DNA of 64,000 nt from Comamonas sp. KCTC 72670 (GCA_014656495.1 BNCN01000008.1:124001-188000); one strand, 5' to 3'. Counted from the stretch's first letter, positions 32,033-40,568 are shown. Notes: generated by a model from the letters alone, not told the origin. Numbers and translations are program-made.

Positions 32033-32350
32033 ATGCGGCGAAAGCAGGCTTGGATGGAAAGTTGGTCCTCCCTCATCGCCACCGTTTTTCCCACGGATAC
32101 TCTTCTGGCGGCCCTTCGGAAGATGGAAAGGCACCAGGTGCGGTTGCTGGGGGTGGTGGGGGATGGGGGTGGGTTGTTGGGGGTGGTGAGCGAGGAGCAT
32201 CTCCTCGCGGCGTGGAAGGGCGACCCGTTGGCACCCGTGGCGGGGGTCATGGCCCCGGCGGGCGCACCCGGAGTACGGCGGTCCGCGGCGTGGCGGTGGC
32301 GGCCGCGCGCGTTGCCGTCCTCCGCGGAGGGCGCCTCGGGGCGGAACTAG
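32033..32350 (+). CDS. Small protein with a single CBS-like motif (105 aa)
   Basis: GGAGG 8 bases upstream sets the start at 32033. Residues about 16-75 follow one CBS half-pair (PTDTLLAALRKMERHQVRLLGVV, GLLGVVSEEHLLAA, PVAGVMAP). CBS domains normally come as pairs that bind adenosyl nucleotides; one motif alone would need dimerisation. The last 25 residues are Arg-rich and may be disordered. The middle is encoded by an unusual G-run cluster (32149-32183). Function unknown; possibly a nucleotide-sensing fragment. Confidence 0.55.
   Translation: MRRKQAWMESWSSLIATVFPTDTLLAALRKMERHQVRLLGVVGDGGGLLGVVSEEHLLAAWKGDPLAPVAGVMAPAGAPGVRRSAAWRWRPRALPSSAEGASGRN
32149..32183 (+). other. G-run cluster with quadruplex potential
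   Basis: Four runs of five G (32149-53, 32158-62, 32165-69, 32179-83) and one of three (32171-73) occur within 35 bases of the coding strand, with loops of 1-9 bases. This meets the usual sequence rule for an intramolecular G-quadruplex in DNA or in the mRNA. It encodes Gly/Val repeats in the CBS-like protein. Confidence 0.6.
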
Positions 32351-32376
32351 GGCGGACGGTCCTCGGGGGCGGTACA

Positions 32377-32670
32377 GTGCGGCGCGACGTGCCGGACGAA
32401 TCGCCCTCGTGGACTGTCTACATCCTGCGGTGCTGTGACGGCACCCTCTACACCGGCGCCACCAACAACCTGGAGCGCCGGCTGGCCACCCATGGCCGGG
32501 GCCGGGGGGCGGCGTACACGCGGGCGCGGCTTCCCGTCACCCTGGTGTGGAGCGAGGCCGCGGAGGACCGGGGCTCGGCCCTGAGGCGGGAGGCCGCCAT
32601 CAAGCGGCTGTCGCGCGCGGAGAAGCTGCGGATGCTGGCCGCGTCACGCGGCTCGCGCCGGCGGGGCTGA
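32377..32670 (+). CDS. GIY-YIG nuclease-fold protein, UPF0213/YhbQ type (97 aa)
   Basis: The core SWTVYILRCCDGTLYTGATNNLERR matches the GIY-YIG motif in the short UPF0213 form (VYIL and YTGATN standing for GIY and YIG), with later catalytic Arg (NNLERRL) and Glu (RREAAIK). These small single-domain proteins may act on DNA in repair, but the biological role is unclear. The GTG at 32377 has GGGGGCGG about 8 bases upstream; GTG 32389 is an alternative. It follows the CBS-like gene by 26 bases and may share its transcript. Confidence 0.82.
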   Translation: MRRDVPDESPSWTVYILRCCDGTLYTGATNNLERRLATHGRGRGAAYTRARLPVTLVWSEAAEDRGSALRREAAIKRLSRAEKLRMLAASRGSRRRG

Positions 32671-32770
32671 ACGCTCAGCCTTCGGGTGCGAGACGTTTCA
32701 CGCCGCTGGGGCAATACCTGTCGCCCCTCCAACGCGTTACGCTGGCTCCACCATTCAAAGGGGCCGGTGC

Positions 32771-33154
32771 ATGTCTCGCTCGTACTCGAAAGTCTTCGGG
32801 GCGTTGGCGCTGTTGGGGCTGTGTGTCACCTGTCGTGCCAACCATCCACCGCTGGTCCACATGGGGCCGCGGCCCATGCCTCAGGTCGTGAGGGCCGGGG
32901 AGGTGGTGTCCTTCCTCTTCGAGGTGGAGGAGCCGGACGGAGATTCCATGTCCTTCTCCTGGCAGCAGCTCCCCAAGGAGCCCGCGGGCCGCTTCAGTGA
33001 CCCGACCGCGCGCAACCCGACCTGGGTGGCGCCGGAGGTGGCGGAGACGACGACCTTCGCCATCATGGTCATCGTCGAGGACAGCGAGGGCAGCGCCATC
33101 GTCGCGCAGGGGCCCGGCGTCATCGTGCAGGCCCCCGCGTCCCAGGCGCCCTGA
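32771..33154 (+). CDS. Exported Ig/PKD-like single-domain protein, probable lipoprotein (127 aa)
   Basis: A short signal peptide ends at a lipobox-like LCVTC, so the mature protein begins at Cys and is probably lipidated. The rest is one Ig-like/PKD-type domain: GEVVSFLFEVEEPDGDSMSFSWQQL and PTWVAPEVAETTTFAIMVIVEDSEG. This is the fold used for cell-surface contacts or as a spacer in larger secreted proteins; here it stands alone. Convergent with the next gene (stops 8 bases apart). Function unknown. Confidence 0.68.
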   Translation: MSRSYSKVFGALALLGLCVTCRANHPPLVHMGPRPMPQVVRAGEVVSFLFEVEEPDGDSMSFSWQQLPKEPAGRFSDPTARNPTWVAPEVAETTTFAIMVIVEDSEGSAIVAQGPGVIVQAPASQAP

Positions 33155-33162
33155 GCCGGGCG

Positions 33163-33474
33163 TCAGGCCGCGGCGGTGGGTGGGGTGGGCGGCGTCTGCT
33201 GCTGCAGGGGCCGGGCGCGCCGGTGCGTCCAGCGCACGAAGACGATTCCCAGGATGAGGAAGACGGCCGCGCCCACGCCCCCGCCAATGCCCTGGTACGA
33301 AATCAGGTCCGCGGACGTCTTGCGGATGACCTCGGGCAGGTTGCACATCGTCTGGGTGGCGTAGGGCGTCTCGTTGTACCAGCCGAGGTAGTTGGGCCCC
33401 AGCCACGAGGCGACGACGACGCCCAGCAGGGCCCCCGCGAGGAGGAAGTTGAGCAGCGTCTTGGCGGCGTTCAT
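33163..33474 (-). CDS. Small membrane protein, two helices (103 aa)
   Basis: Two predicted membrane segments (about residues 7-27 and 62-82) with a loop carrying WLGPNYLGWYNETPYATQTMCNL, which is rich in aromatic residues. The C-terminal tail is basic then Pro/Thr rich. I do not recognise the family, though similar short proteins of this loop type occur in myxobacteria. It starts near the divergent next gene, with about 90 bases between starts. Confidence 0.6.
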   Translation of the reverse strand: MNAAKTLLNFLLAGALLGVVVASWLGPNYLGWYNETPYATQTMCNLPEVIRKTSADLISYQGIGGGVGAAVFLILGIVFVRWTHRRARPLQQQTPPTPPTAAA

Positions 33475-33563
33475 CGGCTGTTACCTCGGCTGGTTGACGT
33501 CGGGGCGTGCTTAATATGTGCACGCCGACGCCGCAAAGGGTGGAACGTGCTAAGGGGGTGGTC

Positions 33564-33848
33564 GTGCCGCTGCTTCCGCTCGCCATCCTGTTCGCCGTCA
33601 TCGCGCTGGGATGCGCCGCCACCCTGCTCGTTCACGCCTTCCGGCGGAGCGTGGGCACGGGGATGATGGTGCTGCTCATCCCCTGCTACATGCCCTTCTA
33701 CGCCTTCAGCCAGTTCGAGCACCGGCGCAAGGGCCTCATCGTCGCGGGCTTCATGTCCTGCTCGGTGCTGGCCGCCGTGTTCCTGGGCCTGGGGTTGCAC
33801 GGCGTCGCGGCGCTGACGGCCCGTCCTCCGCTGCCCTCGGGCTTCTGA
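33564..33848 (+). CDS. Small membrane protein, three helices (94 aa)
   Basis: Three hydrophobic segments (about 2-25, 30-48, 58-80) separated by a basic stretch FRRSVG and by EHRRKG. The GTG at 33564 is favoured by AAGGGG 6 bases upstream; longer readings to 33507 add a soluble leader without a site. No recognised family. It precedes a Zn-finger membrane protein by 30 bases and is probably in one transcript with it. Confidence 0.55.
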   Translation: MPLLPLAILFAVIALGCAATLLVHAFRRSVGTGMMVLLIPCYMPFYAFSQFEHRRKGLIVAGFMSCSVLAAVFLGLGLHGVAALTARPPLPSGF

Positions 33849-33878
33849 CGGCGGTACCGCGAAGGGGAGGGCCGCGTG

Positions 33879-34304
33879 ATGACGCCCACCGGAGCGGCCT
33901 GCGCCCACCACCCGGACGTCTCCGCGGTGGCCACCTGCATGCGTTGTGGCACCTTCCTGTGCGGCGACTGCACGGAGCTGGTGGGCGAGTCACCCTGCTG
34001 CGCGCCCTGCGTCGCCCTCCTGCGAAAGGAGGCGCGGCCGTCGCGGGTCGTCCAGGTGGCGCTGGCGCTCAACGTGGTGGGCCTGGCGTGCCTGCCCTGC
34101 TCCCTGGCGTTGCCGTTGCCCACGCTGGTTGCGGGGCTCGCGGGGGTGGTGCTGGGCATGCGGGAGCTGCGGCGCATCGCCCGGGGCGAGGGCGCCGAGC
34201 GGGGGCGCAACCAGGCCCGGGTGACCGCGGCGCTCGGGGGGCTGAACCTGGGGCTGGCCGCGGGCTGGATGACCGTCTTGTGGTTCGGAGACTTCCGGAC
34301 GTGA
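33879..34304 (+). CDS. B-box-like zinc-finger membrane protein (141 aa)
   Basis: The N-terminus has a compact cysteine/histidine site: CAHHPDV, CMRCGTFLCGDC and CCAPC, the pattern of B-box-type or similar zinc fingers found on myxobacterial membrane proteins. Two or three hydrophobic segments follow (about 62-90 and 115-138). GGGAGGG about 8 bases upstream fits the ATG at 33879. It may link a cytosolic zinc site to a membrane anchor of unknown function. It is convergent with queE, the stop lying inside a shared hairpin. Confidence 0.68.
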   Translation: MTPTGAACAHHPDVSAVATCMRCGTFLCGDCTELVGESPCCAPCVALLRKEARPSRVVQVALALNVVGLACLPCSLALPLPTLVAGLAGVVLGMRELRRIARGEGAERGRNQARVTAALGGLNLGLAAGWMTVLWFGDFRT

Positions 34305-34321
34305 GCCCCGGCGCCGGGCTC
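34303..34321. terminator. Hairpin shared by two convergent stop codons
   Basis: GAGCCCCGGCGCCGGGCTC pairs as GAGCC/GGCTC plus CGGC/GCCG with one bulged C. It begins within the TGA of the plus gene (34302-34304) and ends within the TGA of queE (34320-34322), so one element can end transcription from both sides. Confidence 0.5.
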
Positions 34322-35012
34322 ACACGCCGCGCGCGTTCGGGTCCCACATGTACTTGTGCATCTGGAGCTGGAAGCGGACGGCCAGCCTGTCGTCGATGAC
34401 CCACTCGGCGAGCTCGCGCGGGTGGAGCTTGTCGAACACGGTGGAGAACAGCGTGCCGTAGGGCTTCTGGAGCAGTTGGTGCTCGGCGATGAGCGCCTTG
34501 GCCCAGTCGTAGTCCTCGCGCGAGCCGATGACGAACTTCAGCTCGTCGTTGGCGTTCATCGACGTGAAGTTGCGGTAGTCGTTGCGCAGGTGCTCGCCCG
34601 AGGAGGGCGTCTTCATGTCGACGATTTTGTGCACGGCCGGGGGCACGAGCCGCACGTCGATGGCGCCGCTGGTCTCCAGCAGCACCTTGAGCCCCGCGTC
34701 GAGCAGCGCCTCCATGAGTGGATAGACGCCGGGCTGGAGCAGGGGCTCTCCGCCGGTGACCTCCACCATGGGCGTGCGCATGCCCAGCACCTCGGCGACG
34801 ACGTCCGGAATCTTCCGCCGCGCTCCGCCGTGGAAGGCGAACTCGCTGTCGCAGTAGGTGCAGCGCAGGTGGCAGCCCGTGAGGCGCACGAAGGCGCACA
34901 GCAGCCCCGCGTGGGAGGACTCTCCCTGGACGCTGAGATAAATCTCCTTCACCACCACGGAGTCCGCGGTGGGGACGCGTCGGGGTTCGATGTGCGGGCG
35001 CGCTGCGGGCAT
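34320..35012 (-). CDS. queE: 7-carboxy-7-deazaguanine synthase (230 aa)
   Basis: A radical-SAM enzyme that converts 6-carboxytetrahydropterin to 7-carboxy-7-deazaguanine in queuosine and 7-deazaguanine formation. Features: VKEIYLSVQGES at the start, the cluster motif GCHLRCTYCD (CX3CX2C), TGGEPLLQ for SAM binding, ETSGAID, and the C-terminal LQMHKYMWDP typical of QueE. No other queuosine genes are next to it, so the pathway is scattered here. Confidence high. Confidence 0.93.
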   Translation of the reverse strand: MPAARPHIEPRRVPTADSVVVKEIYLSVQGESSHAGLLCAFVRLTGCHLRCTYCDSEFAFHGGARRKIPDVVAEVLGMRTPMVEVTGGEPLLQPGVYPLMEALLDAGLKVLLETSGAIDVRLVPPAVHKIVDMKTPSSGEHLRNDYRNFTSMNANDELKFVIGSREDYDWAKALIAEHQLLQKPYGTLFSTVFDKLHPRELAEWVIDDRLAVRFQLQMHKYMWDPNARGV

Positions 35013-35111
35013 GGCTTCTTCGCTCGTCGAGGGGAAGGGCGCTTCAACCCCAACCGGCCGCGCCAGGTCAAGCGCGGAACCGGCGGGGGGCCGAGACCCC
35101 GTCCGGGGGGG

Positions 35112-35942
35112 TTAGGGGGCGGCGCCCTGGATGCGCTCGACGAACGCGTCGATGAGCTGCCGCGCGATGCTGAGCCGCGGAGGAATCCGCGGCAGTTGGT
35201 CCGGGCGGAACCAGTGGGCTTCGGAGATTTCCTTCGGGTCCACGACGATGTCGCCCCCCGCGTACTCAGCGGTGAAGCCCACCATGAGCGAGCGGCCGAA
35301 GGGCCACGGCTGCGAGCCGAAGTAGCGAATGTTCTTCACGTCGATGCCGACCTCCTCCTTCACCTCGCGCGCCAGGCACTCCTCCAGTGACTCGCCCGGC
35401 TCCACGAACCCCGCGAGCGTGCTGAACATGGGCTCCGGGAACTGGGCGTTGCGCGCGAGCAGCATCGTGTCGCCCCGGGTGATGAGGACGATGATGGCGG
35501 GCGCGATGCGGGGGTAGAAGGGCGTCTTGTCCACCGGGCAGCGGCGGGCGCGCTCTCCGGCGACCAGCTGCGTGGGTTGGCCGCAGCGGCCGCAGAAGCG
35601 GTGCGTGAGGTCCCACTCCACGATGGCGAGCGCGCGTCCCGCCACGGCGAAGCGGGCATCGTCCAGCCGCCTGTAGAGCGTGCGGGCGGTCACCACCTTG
35701 TAGCCCTGGGGGGCGATGAACTCCTGGGTGAACCCCGCCGCGTAGCAGTCCACGCCGTCCAGCTGGCCCAGGTAGTGCGCGCCCGCGGCCAGCTCCGGGA
35801 AGTCCGCGCCGGTGGGAATGGAGACGCGGTCCGCGTGCTCCAGGACGAGCAGCTCCATGCCGCGAGCGAGGAAGAGCAGCGCGTTCTCTCGCGGCCGGTC
35901 CGGCGGGGCGTGGTTGGGGACGAAGTGGGGTGCGGAGCTCAC
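35112..35942 (-). CDS. nudC: NADH pyrophosphatase, Nudix family (276 aa)
   Basis: Cleaves NADH and deNADs 5'-NAD-capped RNA in other bacteria. N-terminal NUDIX-like domain, then a zinc-ribbon region (FCGRCGQ, then RCPVDKTPFYPR), then the catalytic Nudix domain with the box GFVEPGESLEECLAREVKEEVG. The NudC-specific SQPWPFGRSLM follows. The second zinc pair reads C-P-V-D rather than CxxC, so one Cys ligand is replaced by Asp. A GTG at 35942 is the start and no clear ribosome site is visible. Monocistronic by spacing. Confidence 0.9.
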   Translation of the reverse strand: MSSAPHFVPNHAPPDRPRENALLFLARGMELLVLEHADRVSIPTGADFPELAAGAHYLGQLDGVDCYAAGFTQEFIAPQGYKVVTARTLYRRLDDARFAVAGRALAIVEWDLTHRFCGRCGQPTQLVAGERARRCPVDKTPFYPRIAPAIIVLITRGDTMLLARNAQFPEPMFSTLAGFVEPGESLEECLAREVKEEVGIDVKNIRYFGSQPWPFGRSLMVGFTAEYAGGDIVVDPKEISEAHWFRPDQLPRIPPRLSIARQLIDAFVERIQGAAP

Positions 35943-36050
35943 GGGGCCACACTAACGGGCCCGGGCCGGGTGTGCAGGCGTTGCGTGAGCGCCGGGCATC
36001 GGGGCGGTGCCCGGTGAAGGTGGGGTGGGGGACGCAGGGCGGGGTGGGGC

Positions 36051-36437
36051 TCAGGGGTCCTTCTGGATGAGCTCCACCTTGTAGCCGTCCGGATCCTCGA
36101 CGAAGGCGATGACGGTGGTGCCGTGCTTCATGGGGCCGGGCTCGCGGACCACCTTGCCGCCGGCCTTGCGGATGGCGTCGCACGTCCCATGGATGTCACT
36201 GACGCCCAGCGCCACGTGGCCGTACGCGGTGCCCAGCTCGTACTTCTCGACGCCCCAGTTGTGGGTGAGCTCCAGGGCGGGATGGGTGTCCTCGGGACCG
36301 AAGCCCACGAAGGCCAGGGTGAACTTGCCGTCCGGGTAGTCGTGACGGCGCAGCAACTTCATGCCGATGACCCGGGTGTAGAAGTCGAGCGAGCGCTCGA
36401 GGTCACCGACGCGCAGCATGGTGTGCAGGATTCGCAT
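36051..36437 (-). CDS. gloA: Lactoylglutathione lyase, glyoxalase I (128 aa)
   Basis: Converts the hemithioacetal of methylglyoxal and glutathione to S-lactoylglutathione. The protein aligns over its full length with E. coli Glo[51 protein letters not shown], and [19 protein letters not shown]. The metal ligands (His near the start, Glu in ALELTHNW, His in YGHVAL, Glu in VELI) are present, a Ni-type active site. Start chosen at the ATG 36437 by family length. Monocistronic. Confidence 0.94.
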   Translation of the reverse strand: MRILHTMLRVGDLERSLDFYTRVIGMKLLRRHDYPDGKFTLAFVGFGPEDTHPALELTHNWGVEKYELGTAYGHVALGVSDIHGTCDAIRKAGGKVVREPGPMKHGTTVIAFVEDPDGYKVELIQKDP

Positions 36438-36491
36438 GCGCACGTCATAACCCCATCACCGTGCCGCGTCATGCGCCCCGGCCCGCCGGGC

Positions 36492-38819
36492 TCAGGGCTT
36501 CTCCTCGGACTGTGGCTTGGGCGGCACGGTGAGTGTGCCCGCCTCGACATGGGACGACGCCAGCGGCTTTCCATCCGCGCCCCGCCCGCCGATGCGCGAG
36601 CCGTCACCCTCGGCCTGCCACAGGCCCACCAGGACCTTCCGTTCGCCCGCGTCCCAGTCCTTCGTGGACACGGAGAACGCGTCGCGCAGCAGCACGTCCC
36701 GAGGCGCCCCCGCGAGGAAGAAGGTGCCGCCCAGCACGGGGTGGTCCGCGTTCTTCCGCTTGCTGCCCGGGGGACCCGGCAGGTGGACGAAGATGCCCAC
36801 GGAGCGAGGCACCGGCCCGGTGACGCGCCAGTAGAGCACCATGTGGATGAGGCCCTCCGCGTCCGGCGCGGGCGGCACCTCCGCCGCCACCAGCTCCACC
36901 GGGACGTCGAACTTCGCGCCCAGGGGTTTGGCGTCGGCAGGCGGCGCCGTCACGAACATGGGCGTGCCATCCGGATTCAGCGGTACGGCGCGGGCCACGG
37001 GCTCCGTCGACGTGACCAGCAGCACGCCCCATGCGGCCAGCGGCGCACTGGCCACGCCGATGGCCGCGAGCCCCAGCCGGCCGCGCAGCCGCCATGCGAC
37101 GAAGCCCATCCCCAGCCACGCGAGCGCGGAGACTCCCGCGCCGCCGATGCCCGAGCGCGGCAGGAAGCGCAGCACCACGCGGTGCGTCCCCTGCGCGAGC
37201 CGCACGCCGAGCAGCCCCTGATGGGAGATGACCTCGCCCTCCGCGGACTTCCAGCCCGGATGCCAGTTCTGGTTCACCAGCAGCACCGTGGGCCGCGTCG
37301 CCGTCACGTCCACCGTCACGCGGTTGGGCGTCCACTCCACGCGGCGCGCGGTGCCCGCGGCGGCGTCCTCCAGGTACTCCTCCTGGGGCAGGTCGCCGCG
37401 CAGGCGCTCCGACATGGGCACGGGCCAGGCTTCACCACAGGCGATGGAGCCCCGGTTGAGCGCCAGGAAGTAGCCCTGCGCCCAGCGGTTGCCGCGGGCC
37501 TGGGCGAAGGGGCGCTCCGCCTCCTCGGGGATGGGGCCGGGGGAGGGCACCATCTGCGACCAGCGGCTGAGCCGGTCGAAGGCGCGCACCTGGAAGCCCC
37601 AGCCCACGGCGATGACGATGCACGCCACCGCCGCCGCCGTGGGCCACCACGACGCGGCCGTGCGGGCCGGGGGCACGCGCCACACGCGCACCAGCAGCAC
37701 GGCGAATCCCAGCGCCACCAGCTCGGCGAGGAAGAAGCCCGCGGGCACCAGGAACCGCTCGGGGTAGCGCAGCGTCCCGAAGACAGGCAGCAGCCGCAGC
37801 GCGCCGAACAGCGACGGCGTCGCCGAGTAGCCCGCCGCCATCCACACGCACAGCGCCGCCAGCACCGCCGGGTACAGCGCCCGGCGCCAGGCCCACGCGG
37901 CCAGCGGAATCAGCGCGAGCGCCGCGGGCGCGAGGAAGAAGTTGCCCGGGTCGCTGTAGCCGGAGCGCGCCGGGAGCTGGAGCAGCATGCGCGCCAGCTC
38001 CTCCGCGGAGTTGCCCGGCGTGCCCGCCATGATGCGCGGCGCCGACCGCATGGTCTCCACCAGCGGCCACAGCCGGAACGCGCAGGCGCCCAGGGTGAAC
38101 AGGGCCGTGGCGCCCAGCGCCCACAGCGCGGACGTGCGCCGGGCCGTCCCGCGCAGACCCTTCAGCGTGCGGCCTGCCTCCAGCGCGACGAAGAGCGCGC
38201 CCATGGGCACCGGGTAGGTGCCGCCGAAGCCCAGCAGTAGTGCGAAGACACCCGCCACCACCACGGCGCCCCGCAGATGCCCCTCCGCCGCGCGGCGCGT
38301 GCCCCACAGCAGCCAGGGCAGCAGCAGGAAGCCCGCGAAGTTCAGCCAGCCAATGGACCAGGAGAGCGCGGTGAAGCCCGCGAGGCCGAACAGCGGCGCC
38401 GCGCCCAGGGCGCCCAGCGCGGAGCCCACGCGCCGCCGCGCGTAGTGGAAGAAGCCCTCCATGCCGAGCACCAGGAAGGCCCACAGCAAGAGCGGCTCCG
38501 CGGGCCGCGCGCCCATCAGCGTGGACACCAGCAGCGTGGGGGAGGCCACGCGCGTCTGGGGACTGCCCAGCGCGTACTGCCCGCCGCAGGCCCAGGGGTT
38601 CCACAGCGGGAGCTGGCCGTAGTGCGTCACCGTGCGAGTCCCCGCGTCCTCGTACGAGTGCAGCAGGTGCGCGTCGCGGAAGTCGTTCATCCCGCCGGCT
38701 TGCTGGAGCGGACGCCAGCTCGCGGCCAGCGCCAGCGCGGCGAAGAGGGCCAGGCGCAGACCGGTGAGGGTGGCGGCGCGGTGGGCGAAGCGAAGCAGCC
38801 TGCGAGGGGGAGGCATCAT
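36492..38819 (-). CDS. Large polytopic membrane protein, YfhO/glycosyltransferase-39-like (775 aa)
   Basis: About 12 membrane helices over residues 20-440 and 520-610, with a large first extracytoplasmic loop containing NDFRDAHLLHSYEDAG and LPLWNPWACGGQYALG. The latter is the loop style (PLWNP) of YfhO-type GT-C-fold proteins thought to move glycosyl groups from lipid carriers. The last 150 residues form a soluble beta-rich domain. No catalytic residues can be assigned with certainty. It is the last of three same-strand genes with about 20-base gaps (39253-40443, 38840-39232, this one). Two ATGs (38819, 38816) compete as start. Confidence 0.68.
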   Translation of the reverse strand: MMPPPRRLLRFAHRAATLTGLRLALFAALALAASWRPLQQAGGMNDFRDAHLLHSYEDAGTRTVTHYGQLPLWNPWACGGQYALGSPQTRVASPTLLVSTLMGARPAEPLLLWAFLVLGMEGFFHYARRRVGSALGALGAAPLFGLAGFTALSWSIGWLNFAGFLLLPWLLWGTRRAAEGHLRGAVVVAGVFALLLGFGGTYPVPMGALFVALEAGRTLKGLRGTARRTSALWALGATALFTLGACAFRLWPLVETMRSAPRIMAGTPGNSAEELARMLLQLPARSGYSDPGNFFLAPAALALIPLAAWAWRRALYPAVLAALCVWMAAGYSATPSLFGALRLLPVFGTLRYPERFLVPAGFFLAELVALGFAVLLVRVWRVPPARTAASWWPTAAAVACIVIAVGWGFQVRAFDRLSRWSQMVPSPGPIPEEAERPFAQARGNRWAQGYFLALNRGSIACGEAWPVPMSERLRGDLPQEEYLEDAAAGTARRVEWTPNRVTVDVTATRPTVLLVNQNWHPGWKSAEGEVISHQGLLGVRLAQGTHRVVLRFLPRSGIGGAGVSALAWLGMGFVAWRLRGRLGLAAIGVASAPLAAWGVLLVTSTEPVARAVPLNPDGTPMFVTAPPADAKPLGAKFDVPVELVAAEVPPAPDAEGLIHMVLYWRVTGPVPRSVGIFVHLPGPPGSKRKNADHPVLGGTFFLAGAPRDVLLRDAFSVSTKDWDAGERKVLVGLWQAEGDGSRIGGRGADGKPLASSHVEAGTLTVPPKPQSEEKP

Positions 38820-38839
38820 GGACGCGGTGCGCGGCAGGC

Positions 38840-39232
38840 TCAGTCGTAGAAGGGGCGGGGCTTGCAGGGGCTGGCGGTGGCCTTGCGAGGTGGCTGCACG
38901 GGGCGGCTGTGCAGCTCCGCGTCGATGGCCTCCAGGACCTCCGTCACGGGCACGCCGCGGCGGTGGGCCTCATCCACGGCCCACTTGCGCTCGGCCGCGC
39001 CGAAGTCGTCGTCCTGGGACCAGTGGTCCCCGGGGAAGGACTGGCGTGCCTTTCGCCGCCACTCGGCCTCCTGGTTCGCGGCGGCGTGGCCCACCTGCTC
39101 CCTCAGCGTGGGGGACAGGCGCTGCGGGGGCGGCGGCAGGCGGGCCGTGGAGGCGCGCACCACCGCGGCGGCGCCACACAGCGCGAAGACCAGCCACCCC
39201 AGATGTGCCGCCCGGCGCCACGTTGCACCCAT
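38840..39232 (-). CDS. Membrane-anchored protein of unknown function (130 aa)
   Basis: One N-terminal hydrophobic segment (about residues 10-28), possibly a signal anchor, followed by a charged helical region (LREQVGHAAANQEAEWRRKARQ, in parts) with a Trp/Asp cluster (GDHWSQDDDFG). Not recognised. It lies 20 bases from both neighbours on the same strand, between a flavin enzyme and the GT-C-like membrane protein, so the three are probably an operon. Confidence 0.6.
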   Translation of the reverse strand: MGATWRRAAHLGWLVFALCGAAAVVRASTARLPPPPQRLSPTLREQVGHAAANQEAEWRRKARQSFPGDHWSQDDDFGAAERKWAVDEAHRRGVPVTEVLEAIDAELHSRPVQPPRKATASPCKPRPFYD

Positions 39233-39252
39233 GAAGGGCGCTCTACTCCAAA

Positions 39253-40443
39253 TCAGCCCCGGTCGTCCTCCTCGGCATCGGCCTCCAGACCGTGCGGATC
39301 GGCGAGCACCCGGCGCGCTCGCTCCATCAGCTCCACCACGATTTGCCCGGCCGGCTGGATGCTCTCGATGCGCGCCATGCTGGCGCCGCTGGCCGGCATG
39401 GCCATCTCATCCAGGTCGCCCTGGGTGTCGGGCGTGGGCACGAAGGCGCTGAACCTCGGGATGTCCACGGAGGTTCCGCCCGGCGTGCCCGGAAACAATC
39501 GAGTGGAGCCCACGCGCTCGGGGGCCGGAACGGGCATGGGCACGCGCCCCTCCCGCCCCGTCCACTCGCGCACCACGCGGTTGCGCAGCACGCGCATGCG
39601 CTGTCCGGGCCAGTCGGCGCCGAAGACGGTGGTGAAGTCCGAGTCGCCCGCGTCGCCCTCGACGATGCGCTGCTTGTAGTCCGGGTGGGCATACGCTTCC
39701 ACGGACGCCACCATGCGCGTGCTCACCCAGACGCCGTCGGCGCCGTGGAAGAGGGCGCGCGCGGCGCTGAGTCCGTCGGCGATGCCGCCCGAGGCCAGCA
39801 CGGGCACGGTGTCCGTCATGGCGCGCAGCGCGCGCACCAGGGCCAGCGTGGGCAGGCCGCTGTGATTGATGCCGGAGGCCTGCCGTCCCTGCGCGATGAG
39901 CCCGTCCGCGCCCAGAGCCAAAGCCTGCCGCGCGAGCTCGAGGGAGGGCGCCTGAAGCCACACGCGAATGCCCGCGCCCTTCAGCGCCGTCACCCAGTCC
40001 GCGGGCGGGAGGTCTCCTTGAAACGAGACGATGGGCACGCGCCGGGCGATGCAGACGTCGACGTGCTCACGGGTGACGCGGTGCTGGCCTCCATCGGGGG
40101 CGATGAGGAGGTTCGCCCCGAAGGGCTTCTGCGTGCCCGCCTGAACGGTCTGGATGCGGACGTCCAGCACGTCCGGCGGTTCCGGCACGACGCCGAGCAT
40201 GCCCACGCCGCCCGCCTCCGAGACGGCGAGGACCAGCGGCGGCAGCGACACGAAGGCCATGCCGTCGCTGACGAACGGATAGTTCACACCCAGCTCGCGC
40301 GTCAGCCGCGTCTGCAGGGTGTTGCCTTCCAGAACGTAGATGGCCGGGCGCCGGGGTTCCTCGGGGCCGGCATCACCGCGCTCCTCATCGGGCTCGACAT
40401 CACGGGAAGAGGGCGGGGAACGTCCGTCATTCGCTCCGTTCAT
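39253..40443 (-). CDS. Nitronate monooxygenase-like NAD(P)H-dependent flavin oxidoreductase (396 aa)
   Basis: A TIM-barrel FMN protein of the nitronate monooxygenase/2-nitropropane dioxygenase family: early VSDGMAFVSLPPLVLAVSEAGGVGMLG, PFGANLLI, GADGLIAQGRQASGINHSG, VLASGGIADG and GADGVWVSTRM. It has an acidic N-terminal extension of about 45 residues and a C-terminal extension. The catalytic His of class I enzymes may be the His of INHSG, as expected. GGAG 5 bases before the ATG at 40443 decides the start; the longer frame runs into non-coding sequence. First gene of a three-gene run. Confidence 0.83.
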   Translation of the reverse strand: MNGANDGRSPPSSRDVEPDEERGDAGPEEPRRPAIYVLEGNTLQTRLTRELGVNYPFVSDGMAFVSLPPLVLAVSEAGGVGMLGVVPEPPDVLDVRIQTVQAGTQKPFGANLLIAPDGGQHRVTREHVDVCIARRVPIVSFQGDLPPADWVTALKGAGIRVWLQAPSLELARQALALGADGLIAQGRQASGINHSGLPTLALVRALRAMTDTVPVLASGGIADGLSAARALFHGADGVWVSTRMVASVEAYAHPDYKQRIVEGDAGDSDFTTVFGADWPGQRMRVLRNRVVREWTGREGRVPMPVPAPERVGSTRLFPGTPGGTSVDIPRFSAFVPTPDTQGDLDEMAMPASGASMARIESIQPAGQIVVELMERARRVLADPHGLEADAEEDDRG

Positions 40444-40568
40444 CGGGTCTCCTGAAGCTGGCGAGCTCTTCGGCTTCTCCAAGGTTACCAGCAACCCATG
40501 CGTCCCAGAGGCAGGGAGCGGAAGAGGGCCTTCCAGGTTGGTTGCCGGGTAACAGGCGGAGGCCGGAG

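Noticed and set aside
36123..38240. 705-residue plus-strand ORF opposite the GT-C-like gene
   Set aside because: It also runs through gloA in antisense, has no membrane or domain features, and is an obvious shadow.
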